Shown piece by piece: positions 11,057 to 21,049 of a stretch of DNA of 64,000 nucleotides. The notes below the pieces were generated by a model. It worked only from the letters and a program-made list of their open reading frames with translations, was not told the origin of the DNA and did no database searches. Location: contig NZ_VSRL01000010.1 in NCBI RefSeq assembly GCF_012184385.1, positions 1-64,000 of the forward strand. The letters are read 5' to 3'. The stretch is from Lentzea indica (GTDB lineage: Bacteria; Actinomycetota; Actinomycetes; Mycobacteriales; Pseudonocardiaceae). Positions within the stretch are counted from its first letter, which is position 1. Each line of letters opens with the position of its first letter. The translations under genes and the position numbers were made by a program.

Positions 11057-14000
11057 ATGCCGAACGAAGAGAAGCTCGTTGAGTACCTGAAGTGGGTCAC
11101 CGCTGATCTCGCCCAGACCCGCCGGCGACTGGAGGAGACCGAGTCCGGCAAGCACGGACCGGTCGCGATCGTCGGCATCGCCTGCCGGTTCCCCGGTGAC
11201 GTCCGCTCCCCGGAAGACCTGTGGGAGCTGGTGTCCTCCGGAAGGGATGCCATCACCGGGTTCCCGACCGACCGCGGCTGGGACCTGGGAACTCTGGCAG
11301 GCGGCACCAGTGCGACGTTGCAGGGCGGGTTCCTCTACGACGCGGCCGACTTCGACCCCGGCTTCTTCGGCATCTCGCCACGCGAGGCCCTGGCGATGGA
11401 CCCGCAGCAGCGACTCCTGCTGCAGACCACGTGGGAGGCCGTCGAACGCGCGGGCATCGACCCGACGTCGTTGCGGGGTTCGCGTACCGGTGTGTTCGTT
11501 GGCACCAACGGCCAGGACTACGGCCACGTCCTGATCGCCTCCCAGGAGGACGTCGAGGGACACGCCGGCATGGGCACCGCCGCCAGCGTCATCTCCGGCC
11601 GCGTCTCCTACACGTTCGGCTTCGAGGGCCCGGCCGTCACCATCGACACCGCGTGCTCCTCGTCTCTGGTCGCTTTGCACCTCGCTGCTGCTGCGCTGCG
11701 CAACGGCGAATGCTCGCTCGCGCTGGCCGGTGGCGTCACCGTCATGGCGACTTCCTCGAATTTCGCCGGATTCACCCGACAGGGTGGTCTCGCGACTTCA
11801 GGCCGTTGCAAGGCGTTCTCCGACGACGCGGACGGCACCGGCTGGTCCGAGGGCATCGGCGTGCTGCTCGTCGAGAAGCTCTCCGACGCCCAGCGCAACG
11901 GCCACCCGGTGCTCGCCGTCGTCGCCGGCAGCGCGATCAACCAGGACGGCGCCTCCAACGGCCTCTCCGCCCCGAACGGCCCCGCCCAGCGCGAGGTGAT
12001 CAAGGCGGCGCTGGCCTCCGCGGGCCTGTCCGCGTCCGACGTGGACGCCGTCGAGGCCCACGGAACCGGCACGGTGCTGGGCGACCCGATCGAGGCCCAG
12101 GCGCTGCTCGCCACCTACGGCCAGGACCGCACGACGCCGTTGAGGCTCGGCTCGATCAAGTCCAACATCGGCCACACCCAGGCCGCCGCCGGTGTCGCGG
12201 GCGTCATCAAGATCGTCGAGGCCCTCCGCCACGACACCCTCCCGCCGACCCTCCACATCACGTCGCCGTCCTCGCACGTCGACTGGTCCGCTGGCAGCGT
12301 CAGCCTCCTCACCGAGACCACTCCCTGGCCCCGCAACGGCAAACCCCGCCGAGCCGGCATTTCCTCCTTCGGAGTGAGCGGCACCAACGCCCACGTGATC
12401 ATCCAAGAGGCCCCCGACGCTCCTGAACGGTCCACTCAGAACCCGACCACCCCAGAACTGTCGGACCTCCCTGAGACGATGGGAGTGGGGACCTCGGTCT
12501 CCCCCGGAGGGGCCCCAGGCGGGATCGATTCAGATGGGTCGATTCAGGACCTGGCGGGCAAGCATCCGCTGGTCGTGTCGGCGAAGTCAGCGAACGCGCT
12601 GAAGGCGCGCATCGATCAGGTCAAGGCCCTCGAAGGCGACCCTCGGGACATCGCGTACTCGTTGCTGACCACGCGCCCGACAACGTTCGATCACCGCGCG
12701 GTGGTGCTGGACGGCGAGGTCATCGCGACCGGCACCGTGGCGCGCAAGCCGATCGCGGCGCTGTTCTCGGGTCAGGGCGCCCAGCGCGTGGGTATGGGCA
12801 AGGAGTTCTACGAGGCGTTCCCCGCGTTCAGGGAAGCCCTCGACGCGGCCCTCGAACACCTTCCGAAGGACCTCAAGCAGGTCATGTGGGAGGACGAGGA
12901 GAAGCTCGACCAGACCGGCTACACCCAGCCGGCGCTGTTCGCGTTCGAGGTCGCGCTGTACCGGCTGCTGGAGAGCTACGGCTTCAAGGCCGACAAGGTC
13001 GCTGGCCACTCCATCGGTGAGATCGCCGCCGCTCACATCGCCGGCGTCCTCAGCCTCGCGGACGCGGCCAAGCTCGTCCGGGAACGCGCGCGCCTCATGC
13101 AGGCGCTCCCTGCCAGTGGCGTGATGATCGCGATCCAGGCCACCGAGGACGAGGTCACCCCGCACCTCACCAGCGGCGTCTCCCTGGCCGCCATCAACGC
13201 CGAGGAGTCCGTCGTCATCGCCGGTGTGGAACAAGAGGCACGTAGGATCGTTGAACAATTCAACGATCGCAAGACCAAGCAGCTCCAGGTCAGCCACGCG
13301 TTCCACTCGCCGCTGATGGAGCCCATGCTCGACGACTTCCGCAAAGCCATCGAGGGCATTTCGTTCAACAATCCCACGATCCCCTTGATCGCTCGTGGGA
13401 TTGTTCAACAATCCGGCTACTGGGTCGACCACGTCCGCGACACGGTCCGCTTCACTGACAACGTCAGCGACATCGGCGACGCCACGTTCGTCGAGATCGG
13501 CCCCAGCGCCGTCCTGGCCGCGCTCGTCGACCGCGCCATCCCGACGATGCGCAAGGACAAGGACGAGGTCACCGCGTTCATCACTGCGCTCGCCAAGCTC
13601 TACACCGCCGGCGCCAAGATCATCTGGCCGAGGCGCGGCGAGAAAACGGACCTGCCCACCTACCCGTTCGACACCGAGCGGTTCTGGCCACAGAGCACGA
13701 TGGCCCCCGGCACCCAGCCGAACGCCAGCCGCCCCGCGCTCTACGAGGTCCACTGGGTGAAGTCCACTGTGGACGCACCGGCCATCACGGGTGCGCGGTG
13801 GGCCATCATCGGCGGCGACGAGTTCGACCTCGCCCACGTCCTGTACGCGGCGGGCCAGTCCGTCAGCGGCTACGGCGAGACCCTCACCGAGGCCGCCCAG
13901 TCCACCACCCCTGACGTGTTCGTCGTGGCCGTCACGGGCGACAACACCCCGGAAAGCACGCACGCCCAAACCCAGCGCGCACTGAGCATCCTGCAGGAAG

Positions 14001-16186
14001 CGCTGACGTTCGAGAACTCCCGCGTCGTCTTCGTCAGCCGCGGCGCCGCGACCGGCGAGGACCTGGCCGCCGCGGCCGTGTGGGGCCTGGTCCGCACCGC
14101 GCAGGCCGAGAACCCCGGCCGGTTCCTGCTCGTCGACAGCGACGGCCTCGACGTCTCCGGCGCCCTGCTCACCTCGCTGGTCAACGGCGACGAACCGCAG
14201 GTCGTCGTCCGTGAGGGCAAGGTCAAGGTCGCTCGCCTCAAGGAACTGCCCGAGAATCCGGACGCCAAGCACGAGTGGGACGAGGACGAGACGGTCCTGA
14301 TCACCGGTGGCACCGGCGGCCTCGGCGCCGAGCTCGCCCGGCACCTGGTCACCCGGCACGGCGTGAAGCACCTGCTGCTCGCCAGCCGTCGCGGCGAGGA
14401 GGCACCCGGTGCGCAGAACCTCAAGCATGAACTGGAGAACAAGGGCGCCACCGTCACGGTCGCGGCCGCCGACATCTCGAACGCGAACGACGTCCAGACC
14501 CTGTTCGCCGCCACGGAACGCCCGCTCACCACCGTGATTCACACGGCGGGCGTGCTGGACGACGCCCTCGTCGACGCGCTCACCCCGGACCGCCTCACCA
14601 GCGTCCTCACGCCGAAGGTCGACGCCGCGCACCTGCTCGCCCAGCACGACCTGAAGCTGCTTGTCCTCTACAGCTCGGTCGCCAACGTCATGGGCGCGGC
14701 GGGCCAGGGCAACTACGCCGCCGCCAACTCCTACCTCGACGCACTCGCGACCAGTCGCGAGAACACCATCAGCCTCGCCTGGGGTCCCTGGGCGCAGGAC
14801 GGCGGCATGACCGCGGGCCTCAGCGACGCCGCCATGGACCGCATCGCCCGTTCCGGCATGCCACCACTGGCCGCCGAACAGGGTCTCGCGCTGTTCGACG
14901 CCGCCCTCGCCGAACGCAAGCGGGTCGTCATCCCCATGCACGTCAACCGCAACCAGCAGCGCGTCGCCCCGCTGCTGCGCGACATCGTCGACGAGCAGAT
15001 CATCCCTCAGCAGAGCCAGATGGCCGCCATCACGGTGCTGGACCGGTTGCGCGACACCGATCCCGGCGAGCGCGTCAACGAGGTCCGCGAGCTCGTCCTC
15101 GGCACCTGCGCCGCACTCCTCGGCCACAACGACAAGTCCAAAGTGGACCCCGAGAAGAACTTCCTGGAGCTCGGCTTCGACTCGCTCATCGCCGTCGAGC
15201 TGCGCAACCAGCTCAACGACATGCTCGCACTCAAACTCCCCGGCAGCGCCGTGTTCGACAGCGGCACGCCAGCCGCACTCGCGATCAGGGTCGACGGCGA
15301 GCTCGGCACCATCGCCGGGCCGACGAGCAACGGCGTGGCCGTCAACACGAACGACACGGTGTTCGGCCTGTTCATGGAAAGCGTCACGACCGGCAAGGTC
15401 GTCGAGGGCCTCAGGATGCTCAAGGCCGTCGCCAACCTGCGCCCGATGTTCGACAGCCCGGCTGAACTCGAGGACCTGCCGAGCCCGATCACCCTCGCCG
15501 ACGGCCCGAAGCTCCCGAAGCTGGTCTGCGTCAGCGCACCCGGCGCCACCGCCGGCGTGCACATGTACGCCAGGCTTGCCGCTCACCTGCGCGGCAAGCG
15601 GCACGTGAGCGCTTTGCCGCTCATCGGTTTCGGCGAAGGCGAGGCGCTGCCCAGGACCACGGAGGCCGCCGCAAGGTGGGTCGCGGAGAGCGTGCTGAAC
15701 GGCACGGACGGCGACCCGTTCGTCCTGGTCGGACACTCCTCCGGCGGCACGCTCGCCTACTTCGCGGCGGCAGTGCTCGAGGAGACGTGGGGGATCACCC
15801 CGGAAGCGGTGATCATGCTCGACACGCTGAGCATGAACTACAACTCCAGCGAGGGCATGGACTTCGACGCCGTTACGACGAACTACTTCAACACCATGGA
15901 CTCACCTGCGGTGAACATGAACAGCACCCGTCTGTCCGCCATGGCGCACTGGTTCCCGCTCATCATCGACACCGGCCTTCACACGACTGTTCCGAAGTTG
16001 CTCATCCGCTGTGCCAACGAGGTCAAGGGCACCGACCTCGTGACGACCGACCAGGACGTCGACGTGCCGGCCGACGAGATCCGCGTCGTCACCACCGACC
16101 ACATGGCGATGGTGAAGGAGGACGCCGGCGTCGTCGCCGACGTGATGGAGGACTGGCTCGGCACGTTCGCCGCCGTCAGGGCCTGA
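11057..16186 (+). CDS. Terminal type I PKS module with thioesterase (KS-AT-KR-ACP-TE)
   Basis: This 1709-residue protein does the last extension and releases the chain. Domains: N-terminal docking coiled coil 1-33; KS about 35-455 (Cys about 199, EAHGTG about 333); KS-AT linker with a hairpin-forming repeat about 467-487; AT about 565-860 with GHSIGE (Ser about 652) and HAFH about 748, predicting malonyl-CoA; KR with GGTGGLG about 1083, LDD (B-type) and Ser/Tyr about 1207/1220; no DH; ACP with Ser 1376; TE about 1480-1705 with GHSSGG (nucleophile Ser 1561). The TE belongs to the macrolide-forming type I family, so macrolactonisation or hydrolysis is expected. ATG at 11,057 follows a purine-rich stretch (GGACGGAAGG) and gives exactly the docking helix. 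The gene follows the preceding PKS by 29 bp, so it is in the same operon. Whether release is cyclising cannot be read from sequence alone. Confidence 0.95.
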   Translation: MPNEEKLVEYLKWVTADLAQTRRRLEETESGKHGPVAIVGIACRFPGDVRSPEDLWELVSSGRDAITGFPTDRGWDLGTLAGGTSATLQGGFLYDAADFDPGFFGISPREALAMDPQQRLLLQTTWEAVERAGIDPTSLRGSRTGVFVGTNGQDYGHVLIASQEDVEGHAGMGTAASVISGRVSYTFGFEGPAVTIDTACSSSLVALHLAAAALRNGECSLALAGGVTVMATSSNFAGFTRQGGLATSGRCKAFSDDADGTGWSEGIGVLLVEKLSDAQRNGHPVLAVVAGSAINQDGASNGLSAPNGPAQREVIKAALASAGLSASDVDAVEAHGTGTVLGDPIEAQALLATYGQDRTTPLRLGSIKSNIGHTQAAAGVAGVIKIVEALRHDTLPPTLHITSPSSHVDWSAGSVSLLTETTPWPRNGKPRRAGISSFGVSGTNAHVIIQEAPDAPERSTQNPTTPELSDLPETMGVGTSVSPGGAPGGIDSDGSIQDLAGKHPLVVSAKSANALKARIDQVKALEGDPRDIAYSLLTTRPTTFDHRAVVLDGEVIATGTVARKPIAALFSGQGAQRVGMGKEFYEAFPAFREALDAALEHLPKDLKQVMWEDEEKLDQTGYTQPALFAFEVALYRLLESYGFKADKVAGHSIGEIAAAHIAGVLSLADAAKLVRERARLMQALPASGVMIAIQATEDEVTPHLTSGVSLAAINAEESVVIAGVEQEARRIVEQFNDRKTKQLQVSHAFHSPLMEPMLDDFRKAIEGISFNNPTIPLIARGIVQQSGYWVDHVRDTVRFTDNVSDIGDATFVEIGPSAVLAALVDRAIPTMRKDKDEVTAFITALAKLYTAGAKIIWPRRGEKTDLPTYPFDTERFWPQSTMAPGTQPNASRPALYEVHWVKSTVDAPAITGARWAIIGGDEFDLAHVLYAAGQSVSGYGETLTEAAQSTTPDVFVVAVTGDNTPESTHAQTQRALSILQEALTFENSRVVFVSRGAATGEDLAAAAVWGLVRTAQAENPGRFLLVDSDGLDVSGALLTSLVNGDEPQVVVREGKVKVARLKELPENPDAKHEWDEDETVLITGGTGGLGAELARHLVTRHGVKHLLLASRRGEEAPGAQNLKHELENKGATVTVAAADISNANDVQTLFAATERPLTTVIHTAGVLDDALVDALTPDRLTSVLTPKVDAAHLLAQHDLKLLVLYSSVANVMGAAGQGNYAAANSYLDALATSRENTISLAWGPWAQDGGMTAGLSDAAMDRIARSGMPPLAAEQGLALFDAALAERKRVVIPMHVNRNQQRVAPLLRDIVDEQIIPQQSQMAAITVLDRLRDTDPGERVNEVRELVLGTCAALLGHNDKSKVDPEKNFLELGFDSLIAVELRNQLNDMLALKLPGSAVFDSGTPAALAIRVDGELGTIAGPTSNGVAVNTNDTVFGLFMESVTTGKVVEGLRMLKAVANLRPMFDSPAELEDLPSPITLADGPKLPKLVCVSAPGATAGVHMYARLAAHLRGKRHVSALPLIGFGEGEALPRTTEAAARWVAESVLNGTDGDPFVLVGHSSGGTLAYFAAAVLEETWGITPEAVIMLDTLSMNYNSSEGMDFDAVTTNYFNTMDSPAVNMNSTRLSAMAHWFPLIIDTGLHTTVPKLLIRCANEVKGTDLVTTDQDVDVPADEIRVVTTDHMAMVKEDAGVVADVMEDWLGTFAAVRA
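12455..12516 (+). repeat. KS-AT linker hairpin repeat, copy 3
   Basis: Reads GAACTGTCGGACCTCC, GAGACGATGGGAGTG, then GGGGACCTCGGTCTCCCCC and GGAGGGGCCCC. It is in frame in the terminal module, preceded by a module-specific linker of about 15 residues. Confidence 0.7.
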
Positions 16187-16223
16187 CAGCAAACCCCCAC
16201 CGAAGAAACCTGGGAAGGCGTCC

Positions 16224-17408
16224 ATGACCACATCGCAGGAACTGCCCCTGATCGGGGTCGAACTGCCGTCGATCCTGACGTTCAGCGAACTCCGGCTGCG
16301 GTTGCAGGAGCAGGCTCCGGTGTGCCGCATCCGGACGCCCGCCGGCGACAAGGGCTGGCTCGTCACCCGGCACGCCGAGGTGAAGTCGCTGCTGCAGAAC
16401 CAGAAGCTCGGCCGAAGCCACAAAGACCCGGACAACGCGCCGCGGTTCATGCGCAACCCCATGCTCGACATGCTCGTCACCAGCGACGACATCGAGGTCG
16501 AGAAGGAGCGCCACGAGAAGAAGCGCGTCCTCTACACCAAGAGCTTCGCCGCCCGCCGCGTCATCGAACGCAAGGAACGCGTCGAGGCCATCGCGAACGA
16601 CAAGCTCGACGCGATCATCGCCGCCGGCCCGCCGGTCGACCTGCACGACGCCTACTCGATGGACTACTCGCAGCAGGCACTCTGCGACATGGTCGGCATC
16701 CCCGTCGAGGACCGCCGCAAACTCCTCGAGATGATGGACACGGTCGGCGCGTCCGACCAGGAATCCGCGGAGGCCGGCATGGACCCGCTGTTCGGGTTCG
16801 CCGCCGACATCGGCGAACGGCGCAGGTCGGAGCTCGGCGACGACGTCATCTCCCGCTTCATCGAGACCGGCCTGACGAACGAGGAGATCGGCCTCCACGT
16901 CGTCACGCTGCTGTTCACCGGCCTCGCGGGCCTGGCAAGCCACCTCGACTTCGGTGTGCTGCTGTTCCTGCGCAACCCGGAGCAGCGCGAGAAGGCCATG
17001 GCCGACCCGGAGATCATGGCCCGCGCCGTCGACGAGGTCATGCGCGCCACCATCAGCTCGCCCGTCCTGCCCCGCTACGCGAGCGAGGACATCGAGATCG
17101 GCGGCGTCACGATCCGTGAGGGCGACCTCGTGATGCTCGACTTCTCGCTCGCCAACTTCGACCCGCGCGCGTTCGACGACCCGCACCGGTTCGACGTCAC
17201 CCGCTCGCCCAACCACCACTTCACGTTCGGCCACGGCATGCGGCACTGCACCGGCGCCCCGCTCGTGCGGATCATCCTCGCCGTCGCCTACACGACCCTC
17301 TTCGAGCGCCTGCCCGCGCTGCGCCTCGCGGTGCCGGAGTCGGAGCTCGAATCGCACCCCGGTGGCCGGCTGGCCGGTGGACTGGAGAAGTTCCCGCTCA
17401 CGTGGTGA
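16224..17408 (+). CDS. Cytochrome P450 with a non-canonical I-helix
   Basis: This 394-residue soluble bacterial P450 lies 37 bp after the terminal PKS and is preceded by a good ribosome site (GGGAAGG). It has the ExxR motif (EVMR, about residue 271) and the heme loop FGHGMRHCTGA with the thiolate Cys342, so heme should be bound. The I-helix, normally AGxETT, reads TGLAGL at about 236-241: both the acid and the conserved threonine are absent. In the P450 family this pair delivers protons for O-O cleavage, and enzymes lacking it often rely on a substrate hydroxyl (P450eryF has Ala for Thr). The context, directly after the TE gene, suggests post-PKS tailoring of the macrolide. The reaction and its position cannot be assigned. 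Electrons could come from the ferredoxin at 18,587. Confidence 0.92.
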   Translation: MTTSQELPLIGVELPSILTFSELRLRLQEQAPVCRIRTPAGDKGWLVTRHAEVKSLLQNQKLGRSHKDPDNAPRFMRNPMLDMLVTSDDIEVEKERHEKKRVLYTKSFAARRVIERKERVEAIANDKLDAIIAAGPPVDLHDAYSMDYSQQALCDMVGIPVEDRRKLLEMMDTVGASDQESAEAGMDPLFGFAADIGERRRSELGDDVISRFIETGLTNEEIGLHVVTLLFTGLAGLASHLDFGVLLFLRNPEQREKAMADPEIMARAVDEVMRATISSPVLPRYASEDIEIGGVTIREGDLVMLDFSLANFDPRAFDDPHRFDVTRSPNHHFTFGHGMRHCTGAPLVRIILAVAYTTLFERLPALRLAVPESELESHPGGRLAGGLEKFPLTW

Positions 17409-17440
17409 GCACCATCACCTGTCCGCACCGTGTCAGCGAC

Positions 17441-17821
17441 TCAGGACGACTCCTCGTCGAGGCGCGCCTTCTCCTTCAGGCGCGCCTCTTCGGCCTTGAA
17501 GTCGGCGTAGACCTGACGCTCGCGCACCAGCCAGTCCGGATTCTCTTCCTTGATCGCGTTGATCTGGTCGGTGGTCAGCGCCTCGGTGATGCCGGCACGC
17601 ACCAGGGCCGAGGTCGAGATGCCCAGCTTCTGCGCGATGAGCTGCTTGGGGTGCGGGCCGTTGCGGCGCAGGTCCGCCAGCCACTCCGGCGGGTTGGCCT
17701 GCAGCTCATTCAGCTCATCGCGCGACACGACGCCCGCCTGGAACTCCTCGGGCGTCGCCTCGAGGTACACGCCGAGCTTCTTGGCGGCGGTGGCGGGCTT
17801 CATCGTCTGCTGCGACTTCAT
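17441..17821 (-). CDS. DUF5997-like small protein
   Basis: This is a 126-residue, highly charged protein without membrane segments or signal peptide. The first part holds a short helical region with repeated Glu and Leu, the middle reads LIAQKLGISTSALVRAGI, which resembles a helix-turn-helix-like segment, and the tail is Lys/Glu-rich and probably helical. It resembles the actinobacterial DUF5997 family by pattern; function is unknown. It is divergent from the gene at 17,860 with 38 bp between the starts, an arrangement I recall for this family next to LysR-type substrate-binding proteins. It sits inside the PKS cluster but nothing ties it to the pathway; housekeeping origin is likely. The ATG at 17,821 is chosen because it gives the full-length conserved N-terminus, though its ribosome site is weak. 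Confidence 0.75.
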   Translation of the reverse strand: MKSQQTMKPATAAKKLGVYLEATPEEFQAGVVSRDELNELQANPPEWLADLRRNGPHPKQLIAQKLGISTSALVRAGITEALTTDQINAIKEENPDWLVRERQVYADFKAEEARLKEKARLDEESS

Positions 17822-17859
17822 GCGGAAAGAGTAACCGCCTCGTCCGGTAGCCTCAGCAC

Positions 17860-18585
17860 GTGACCGGATCGTTCACGCTCGCGTACGTCCCAGGCGTGAC
17901 GCCGGGCAAGTGGGCACGGGTCTGGCAGGAACGCCTGCCGGAGGCCCCGCTGCACCTCGTACAGGTGACCGCCGCCGAAGCCGCGCAGACGGTGCGGTCG
18001 GGCGAGGCCGACGCCGCGCTGCTCAGGCTGCCCGGCGACCGCGAGGACCTGCACGCGATCCCGCTCTACACCGAGATCAGCGTGGTCGTGTTCCCGAAGG
18101 ACCACGAGTTCGCCGCGGCCGAGGAACTGTCCCTTGAGGACCTCTCGACGCACGTGCTGTGGCAGCCGCTGGACGACACGCTCGAATGGGACTCACCACC
18201 CGGTCAGCCGCCTGTCGAACGGCCGCAGACCACCGCGGACGCCATCGAGCTCGTCGCCGCGGGCGTGGGACTGCTCGTCGTGCCGCAGTCGCTGGCCAGG
18301 CTGCACCACCGCAAGGACCTCAAGTACGTGCCGCTGAGCGACGCTCCGCAGTCACGGGTGGCGCTGTCGTTCCCGATCCGCGACGAGAACCCCGAGCTGG
18401 TCGAGCACCTGATCGGCATCGTCCGCGGCCGCACGGTCAACAGCACCCGCGGCCCCGCGCCGGAGCCGGCCCAGAAGACGTCACAGACGACTGCACAGAA
18501 GAAGCCGCAGCAGCGGCAGGGTCCCGCCAAGGCCCGGCAGCAGAAGCAACCGGCCAAGCGCGCGAAACCCCGCCGCGGCCGCTGA
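17860..18585 (+). CDS. LysR-type substrate-binding domain protein without DNA-binding domain
   Basis: The 241-residue product is read from a GTG. It starts directly with the ligand-binding fold of LysR-family regulators (FTLAYVPGVTPGKW, then alternating beta/alpha segments, AVELVAAGVGLLVVPQS-like segment near 130-145) and lacks any N-terminal helix-turn-helix. Residues about 200-241 form a Gln/Lys/Arg/Pro-rich basic tail that could touch nucleic acid. It may bind a small effector and act through a partner, possibly the divergent DUF5997 protein at 17,441. It ends one base before the convergent ferredoxin gene. No upstream HTH-coding sequence is visible in the 38-bp gap, so this is not a truncation by a nearby frameshift. 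A pathway role is not supported. Confidence 0.75.
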   Translation: MTGSFTLAYVPGVTPGKWARVWQERLPEAPLHLVQVTAAEAAQTVRSGEADAALLRLPGDREDLHAIPLYTEISVVVFPKDHEFAAAEELSLEDLSTHVLWQPLDDTLEWDSPPGQPPVERPQTTADAIELVAAGVGLLVVPQSLARLHHRKDLKYVPLSDAPQSRVALSFPIRDENPELVEHLIGIVRGRTVNSTRGPAPEPAQKTSQTTAQKKPQQRQGPAKARQQKQPAKRAKPRRGR

Positions 18586-18586
18586 C

Positions 18587-18782
18587 TCAGTCCTGCACGG
18601 TGATCGCCTGTGGCCGGGCAGATGCCCCTGGCCGTGCGCGCGGCCGACTCAGCTTCGCCCGTGGGGGCGTCGTCGAGCACGGTGACGAACCCGTCGTCGT
18701 CCTGGTCGAACACGTCCGGCGCGGCCAGCACGCACTGAGCCGAGCCGATGCACTTACCGGTGTCCACACTGATCCGAGCCAT
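18587..18782 (-). CDS. 3Fe-4S ferredoxin, frameshifted near its 3' end
   Basis: The gene encodes a small ferredoxin of about 64 residues that should pass electrons to the neighbouring P450s. It starts at 18,782 with MARISVDTGKCIGSAQCV and shows CIGSAQC and, later, GICPA, the Cys pattern of SoyB/PimF-type [3Fe-4S] ferredoxins. One base is in excess at about 18,611: without it the end reads CPAQAITVQD followed by a stop at 18,587, the usual family ending. With it the frame runs on far past the gene. All cluster-binding residues come before the indel. The gene follows the P450 at 18,806 by 23 bp and is last in the GT/aminotransferase/P450/ferredoxin operon. Sequencing error is the simplest explanation of the indel. 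Confidence 0.85.
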
Positions 18783-18805
18783 GACGTTCCTTTCCCAAAC
18801 CAGAA

Positions 18806-19990
18806 CTACCAGCGCACGGGAAGCGCGTGGAGTCCGAAGAGGACTCCGTCGTACTTGAACCGCAGCTCCTCCAGTGGAACCGCGATCTCGAGCGTCGGGA
18901 TCCGCCGGAACAGGCCCCGGTAGGCGACGTCCATCTCCAGCCGCACCAGGTTCTGGCCGAGGCACTGGTGCACGCCGTACCCGAACGCCACGTGCCCGGT
19001 CGCCGACCGGGACGGGTCGAACTCGTGCGGCCGCTCGAACATCTCCGGGTCGTGGTTCGCGCCCGCCACCAGCGGCACGATTCCCTCGCCCTTGCGGACC
19101 AGCTGACCGCCGATCTCGACGTCCTCGACCGCCACGCGCAGCGCCACCAGGTCGGCCACCGAGTGGTAGCGCAGCAGCTCCTCGATCATGCGGTCGTCGT
19201 CGATCCACTGCTTCTGCTGCAGCAACGTCACGACGCCGAGCGAGATGTTGTTCGCCGTCGTCTCGTGGCCCGCGATCAGCAGGAGCATCGCGACGCCGGA
19301 AAGCTCCTGTGGCGTCAGCAGACCGCCATGGAGAAGCCTGCTGATCAGATCGTCACCAGGGCGCTTGGTCTTGATCGTGATCAGCCTGTTGATGTAGCGC
19401 AACAGGTGCTCGGACGCCTTGTCCCGTTCCTCGTCGGTCGACGTCAGCGTCACCAGGACCTTCGTCTTCTCCTCGAAGAAGTCGCGGTCCACCTTCGGTA
19501 CACCCAGCAAGGACGAGATCACCAGCGACGGCACCGAAAGCGAGAAGTCCTCGACGAGCTCGGCGGAGTCGCCCCTGGCCAGCATCTGGTCGATGGAACG
19601 GTCGACGATCTCCTCGACCGCCGGGCGCAACGACCGGATGCGGCGCACCGTGAACTCGGGGATCAGCGCTTTGCGGAACCTGTTGTGGTCCGGCGGGTCC
19701 AGTGACACGAACCAGCCAGGAACGTCGTCCGCGGACGGTGCGCCCACGGTGCGCGACGGACGCGGAAATCCTTCGTGCGTCGGGTTGGAGCTGATGCGCG
19801 GGTCGGTGAGCACCGCGCGCACCTCCTCGTGCCTGGTGACCAGCCACACCGTCTCGCCGGACGGCAACGCGGCTTTCACCAGGCCGGGTTTGGTGCGGAA
19901 GTCCTCGTACTCGGGAGGAGGGAAGGGCGCGCCGGGGCGGCGCATCATGAACGGGACTAGGTCGGAGTCGGCGGTACTCGTCATGTTCAT
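18806..19990 (-). CDS. Cytochrome P450, CYP105-like (polyene NysN/PimG type)
   Basis: This is a 394-residue canonical P450. It has the I-helix AGHETT followed by ANNISLGV, the ExxR motif in EELLRYH, and the heme loop FGYGVHQCLGQ with thiolate Cys343. These features, including GVHQCLGQNL, are typical of the CYP105 family. The ATG at 19,990 overlaps the stop of the aminotransferase in an ATGA junction, which indicates translational coupling; a second ATG lies two codons further. In polyene macrolide clusters a P450 in exactly this position, between the mycosamine aminotransferase and a ferredoxin (PimG, NysN, AmphN), oxidises an exocyclic methyl to a carboxyl group. The same job is inferred here, on a methylmalonate-derived methyl, but a simple hydroxylase is possible. 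Confidence 0.92.
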   Translation of the reverse strand: MNMTSTADSDLVPFMMRRPGAPFPPPEYEDFRTKPGLVKAALPSGETVWLVTRHEEVRAVLTDPRISSNPTHEGFPRPSRTVGAPSADDVPGWFVSLDPPDHNRFRKALIPEFTVRRIRSLRPAVEEIVDRSIDQMLARGDSAELVEDFSLSVPSLVISSLLGVPKVDRDFFEEKTKVLVTLTSTDEERDKASEHLLRYINRLITIKTKRPGDDLISRLLHGGLLTPQELSGVAMLLLIAGHETTANNISLGVVTLLQQKQWIDDDRMIEELLRYHSVADLVALRVAVEDVEIGGQLVRKGEGIVPLVAGANHDPEMFERPHEFDPSRSATGHVAFGYGVHQCLGQNLVRLEMDVAYRGLFRRIPTLEIAVPLEELRFKYDGVLFGLHALPVRW

Positions 19991-21042
19991 ACCTCGTAGA
20001 ACTGGCGGACTTGCCCCACGATGTGGTCCTGGTCGTCTTCGGTCAGCTCGGCGTGGGTGGGGAGGTACAACCCGTCCTCGGCGAACCGGTTCGCGTTCAG
20101 CGCCGGCCACACGGGGTCGAGATAGCCGGGCTGCCTGCTCATCGGCTTGAAGAAGAGGCGGGTCTCGATCCCCTTCTCGGCGAGGAACCTCATGAGCTCC
20201 TCACGGCGCTCCGCGCGCAGGTCGTACATCCACAACACGTCACGCGGCGGCATGAGGGTGACTCCATCGATGCCTCGAAGGCCCTCGTCATACCGCTTCT
20301 CGATCTGTGCGCGCGTTGCGATGATCTCGTCGAGGCGTTCGGTCTGCGCGAGCGCGACCGCGGCCTGCAGGTTGGTCATCCGGAAGTTGTACGCGAGCTT
20401 CTTGTGCAGGAAGCTGTGGTCTCGCGTGAAGGCCATACCGCGCAGGTGTGCCATCTGCCGCGCCAGGTGCGGGTCGTTGGTGACGCAGACACCGCCCTCA
20501 CCGGATGTGATGATCTTGTTGGCGAACAGCGAGAACGCCGCGATGTCACCGGTCGGCTTGACTCCGTGCGCCTCGGCCGAGTCCTCGACCACGCGCAGGT
20601 TGTACTCGTAGGCGAGCTCGAGGATCGGCTCCATGTCGCACTGCCGGCCGTAGACGTGCACCGGCATGATGACCTTGGTGCGCGGGGTGATCTTCTCCTC
20701 GATCAACGTGACGTCGATGTTCAGATCGTCCGCGCAGTCCACGAATACGGGCGTCGCACCGGTGTAGGTCACGGCCCACGCCGAGGCGATCATCGTGAAC
20801 TCGGGCACGATCACCTCGTCACCGGGCCCGACGCCCAGCGCGCGCAACGCGAGTGTCAGCGCTGTAGTGCCGGACGAGCAGGCGACGCCGTACCGGACGT
20901 TGTTGTAGGCGGCGAAAGCTTCTTCGAACTGGGGCACGTACGGGCCCTGCGAAGAGATCCAGCCGTCCGTCACGGCCTTCGTCGTGTACTCGAGCTCGTT
21001 GCCGCGCAACGAAGGCATCGACACGGGGAATCGGTAGCTCAT
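19987..21042 (-). CDS. DegT-family PLP-dependent nucleotide-sugar aminotransferase (perosamine synthase / NysDII type)
   Basis: The 351-residue protein begins RFPVSMPSLRGNELEY and WISSQGPYVPQFE, a pattern of the GDP-perosamine synthase branch, which also holds the mycosamine enzymes NysDII and PimC. It transfers an amino group from glutamate to a keto-sugar nucleotide. The PLP lysine is in FANKIITSGEGG, with the VPEFTMIASA and DSAEAHG segments of the fold. The C-terminal part KGIETRLFFKPMSRQPGY is also typical. The start at 21,042 is preferred over an upstream TTG in the same frame. It follows the glycosyltransferase by 7 bp. Sequence alone does not decide between C3 (mycosamine) and C4 (perosamine) amination. 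No GDP-mannose dehydratase gene is in the window, so the keto-sugar must come from genes elsewhere. Confidence 0.9.
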   Translation of the reverse strand: MSYRFPVSMPSLRGNELEYTTKAVTDGWISSQGPYVPQFEEAFAAYNNVRYGVACSSGTTALTLALRALGVGPGDEVIVPEFTMIASAWAVTYTGATPVFVDCADDLNIDVTLIEEKITPRTKVIMPVHVYGRQCDMEPILELAYEYNLRVVEDSAEAHGVKPTGDIAAFSLFANKIITSGEGGVCVTNDPHLARQMAHLRGMAFTRDHSFLHKKLAYNFRMTNLQAAVALAQTERLDEIIATRAQIEKRYDEGLRGIDGVTLMPPRDVLWMYDLRAERREELMRFLAEKGIETRLFFKPMSRQPGYLDPVWPALNANRFAEDGLYLPTHAELTEDDQDHIVGQVRQFYEV

Positions 21043-21049
21043 CGTCAAC

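Noticed and set aside
12587-15736. Long minus-strand open frame of 1049 codons
   Set aside because: It lies fully within the terminal PKS gene, is rich in Arg/Val/Asp with no domain, and is a GC-driven shadow. The same holds for other long antisense frames over the PKS genes.
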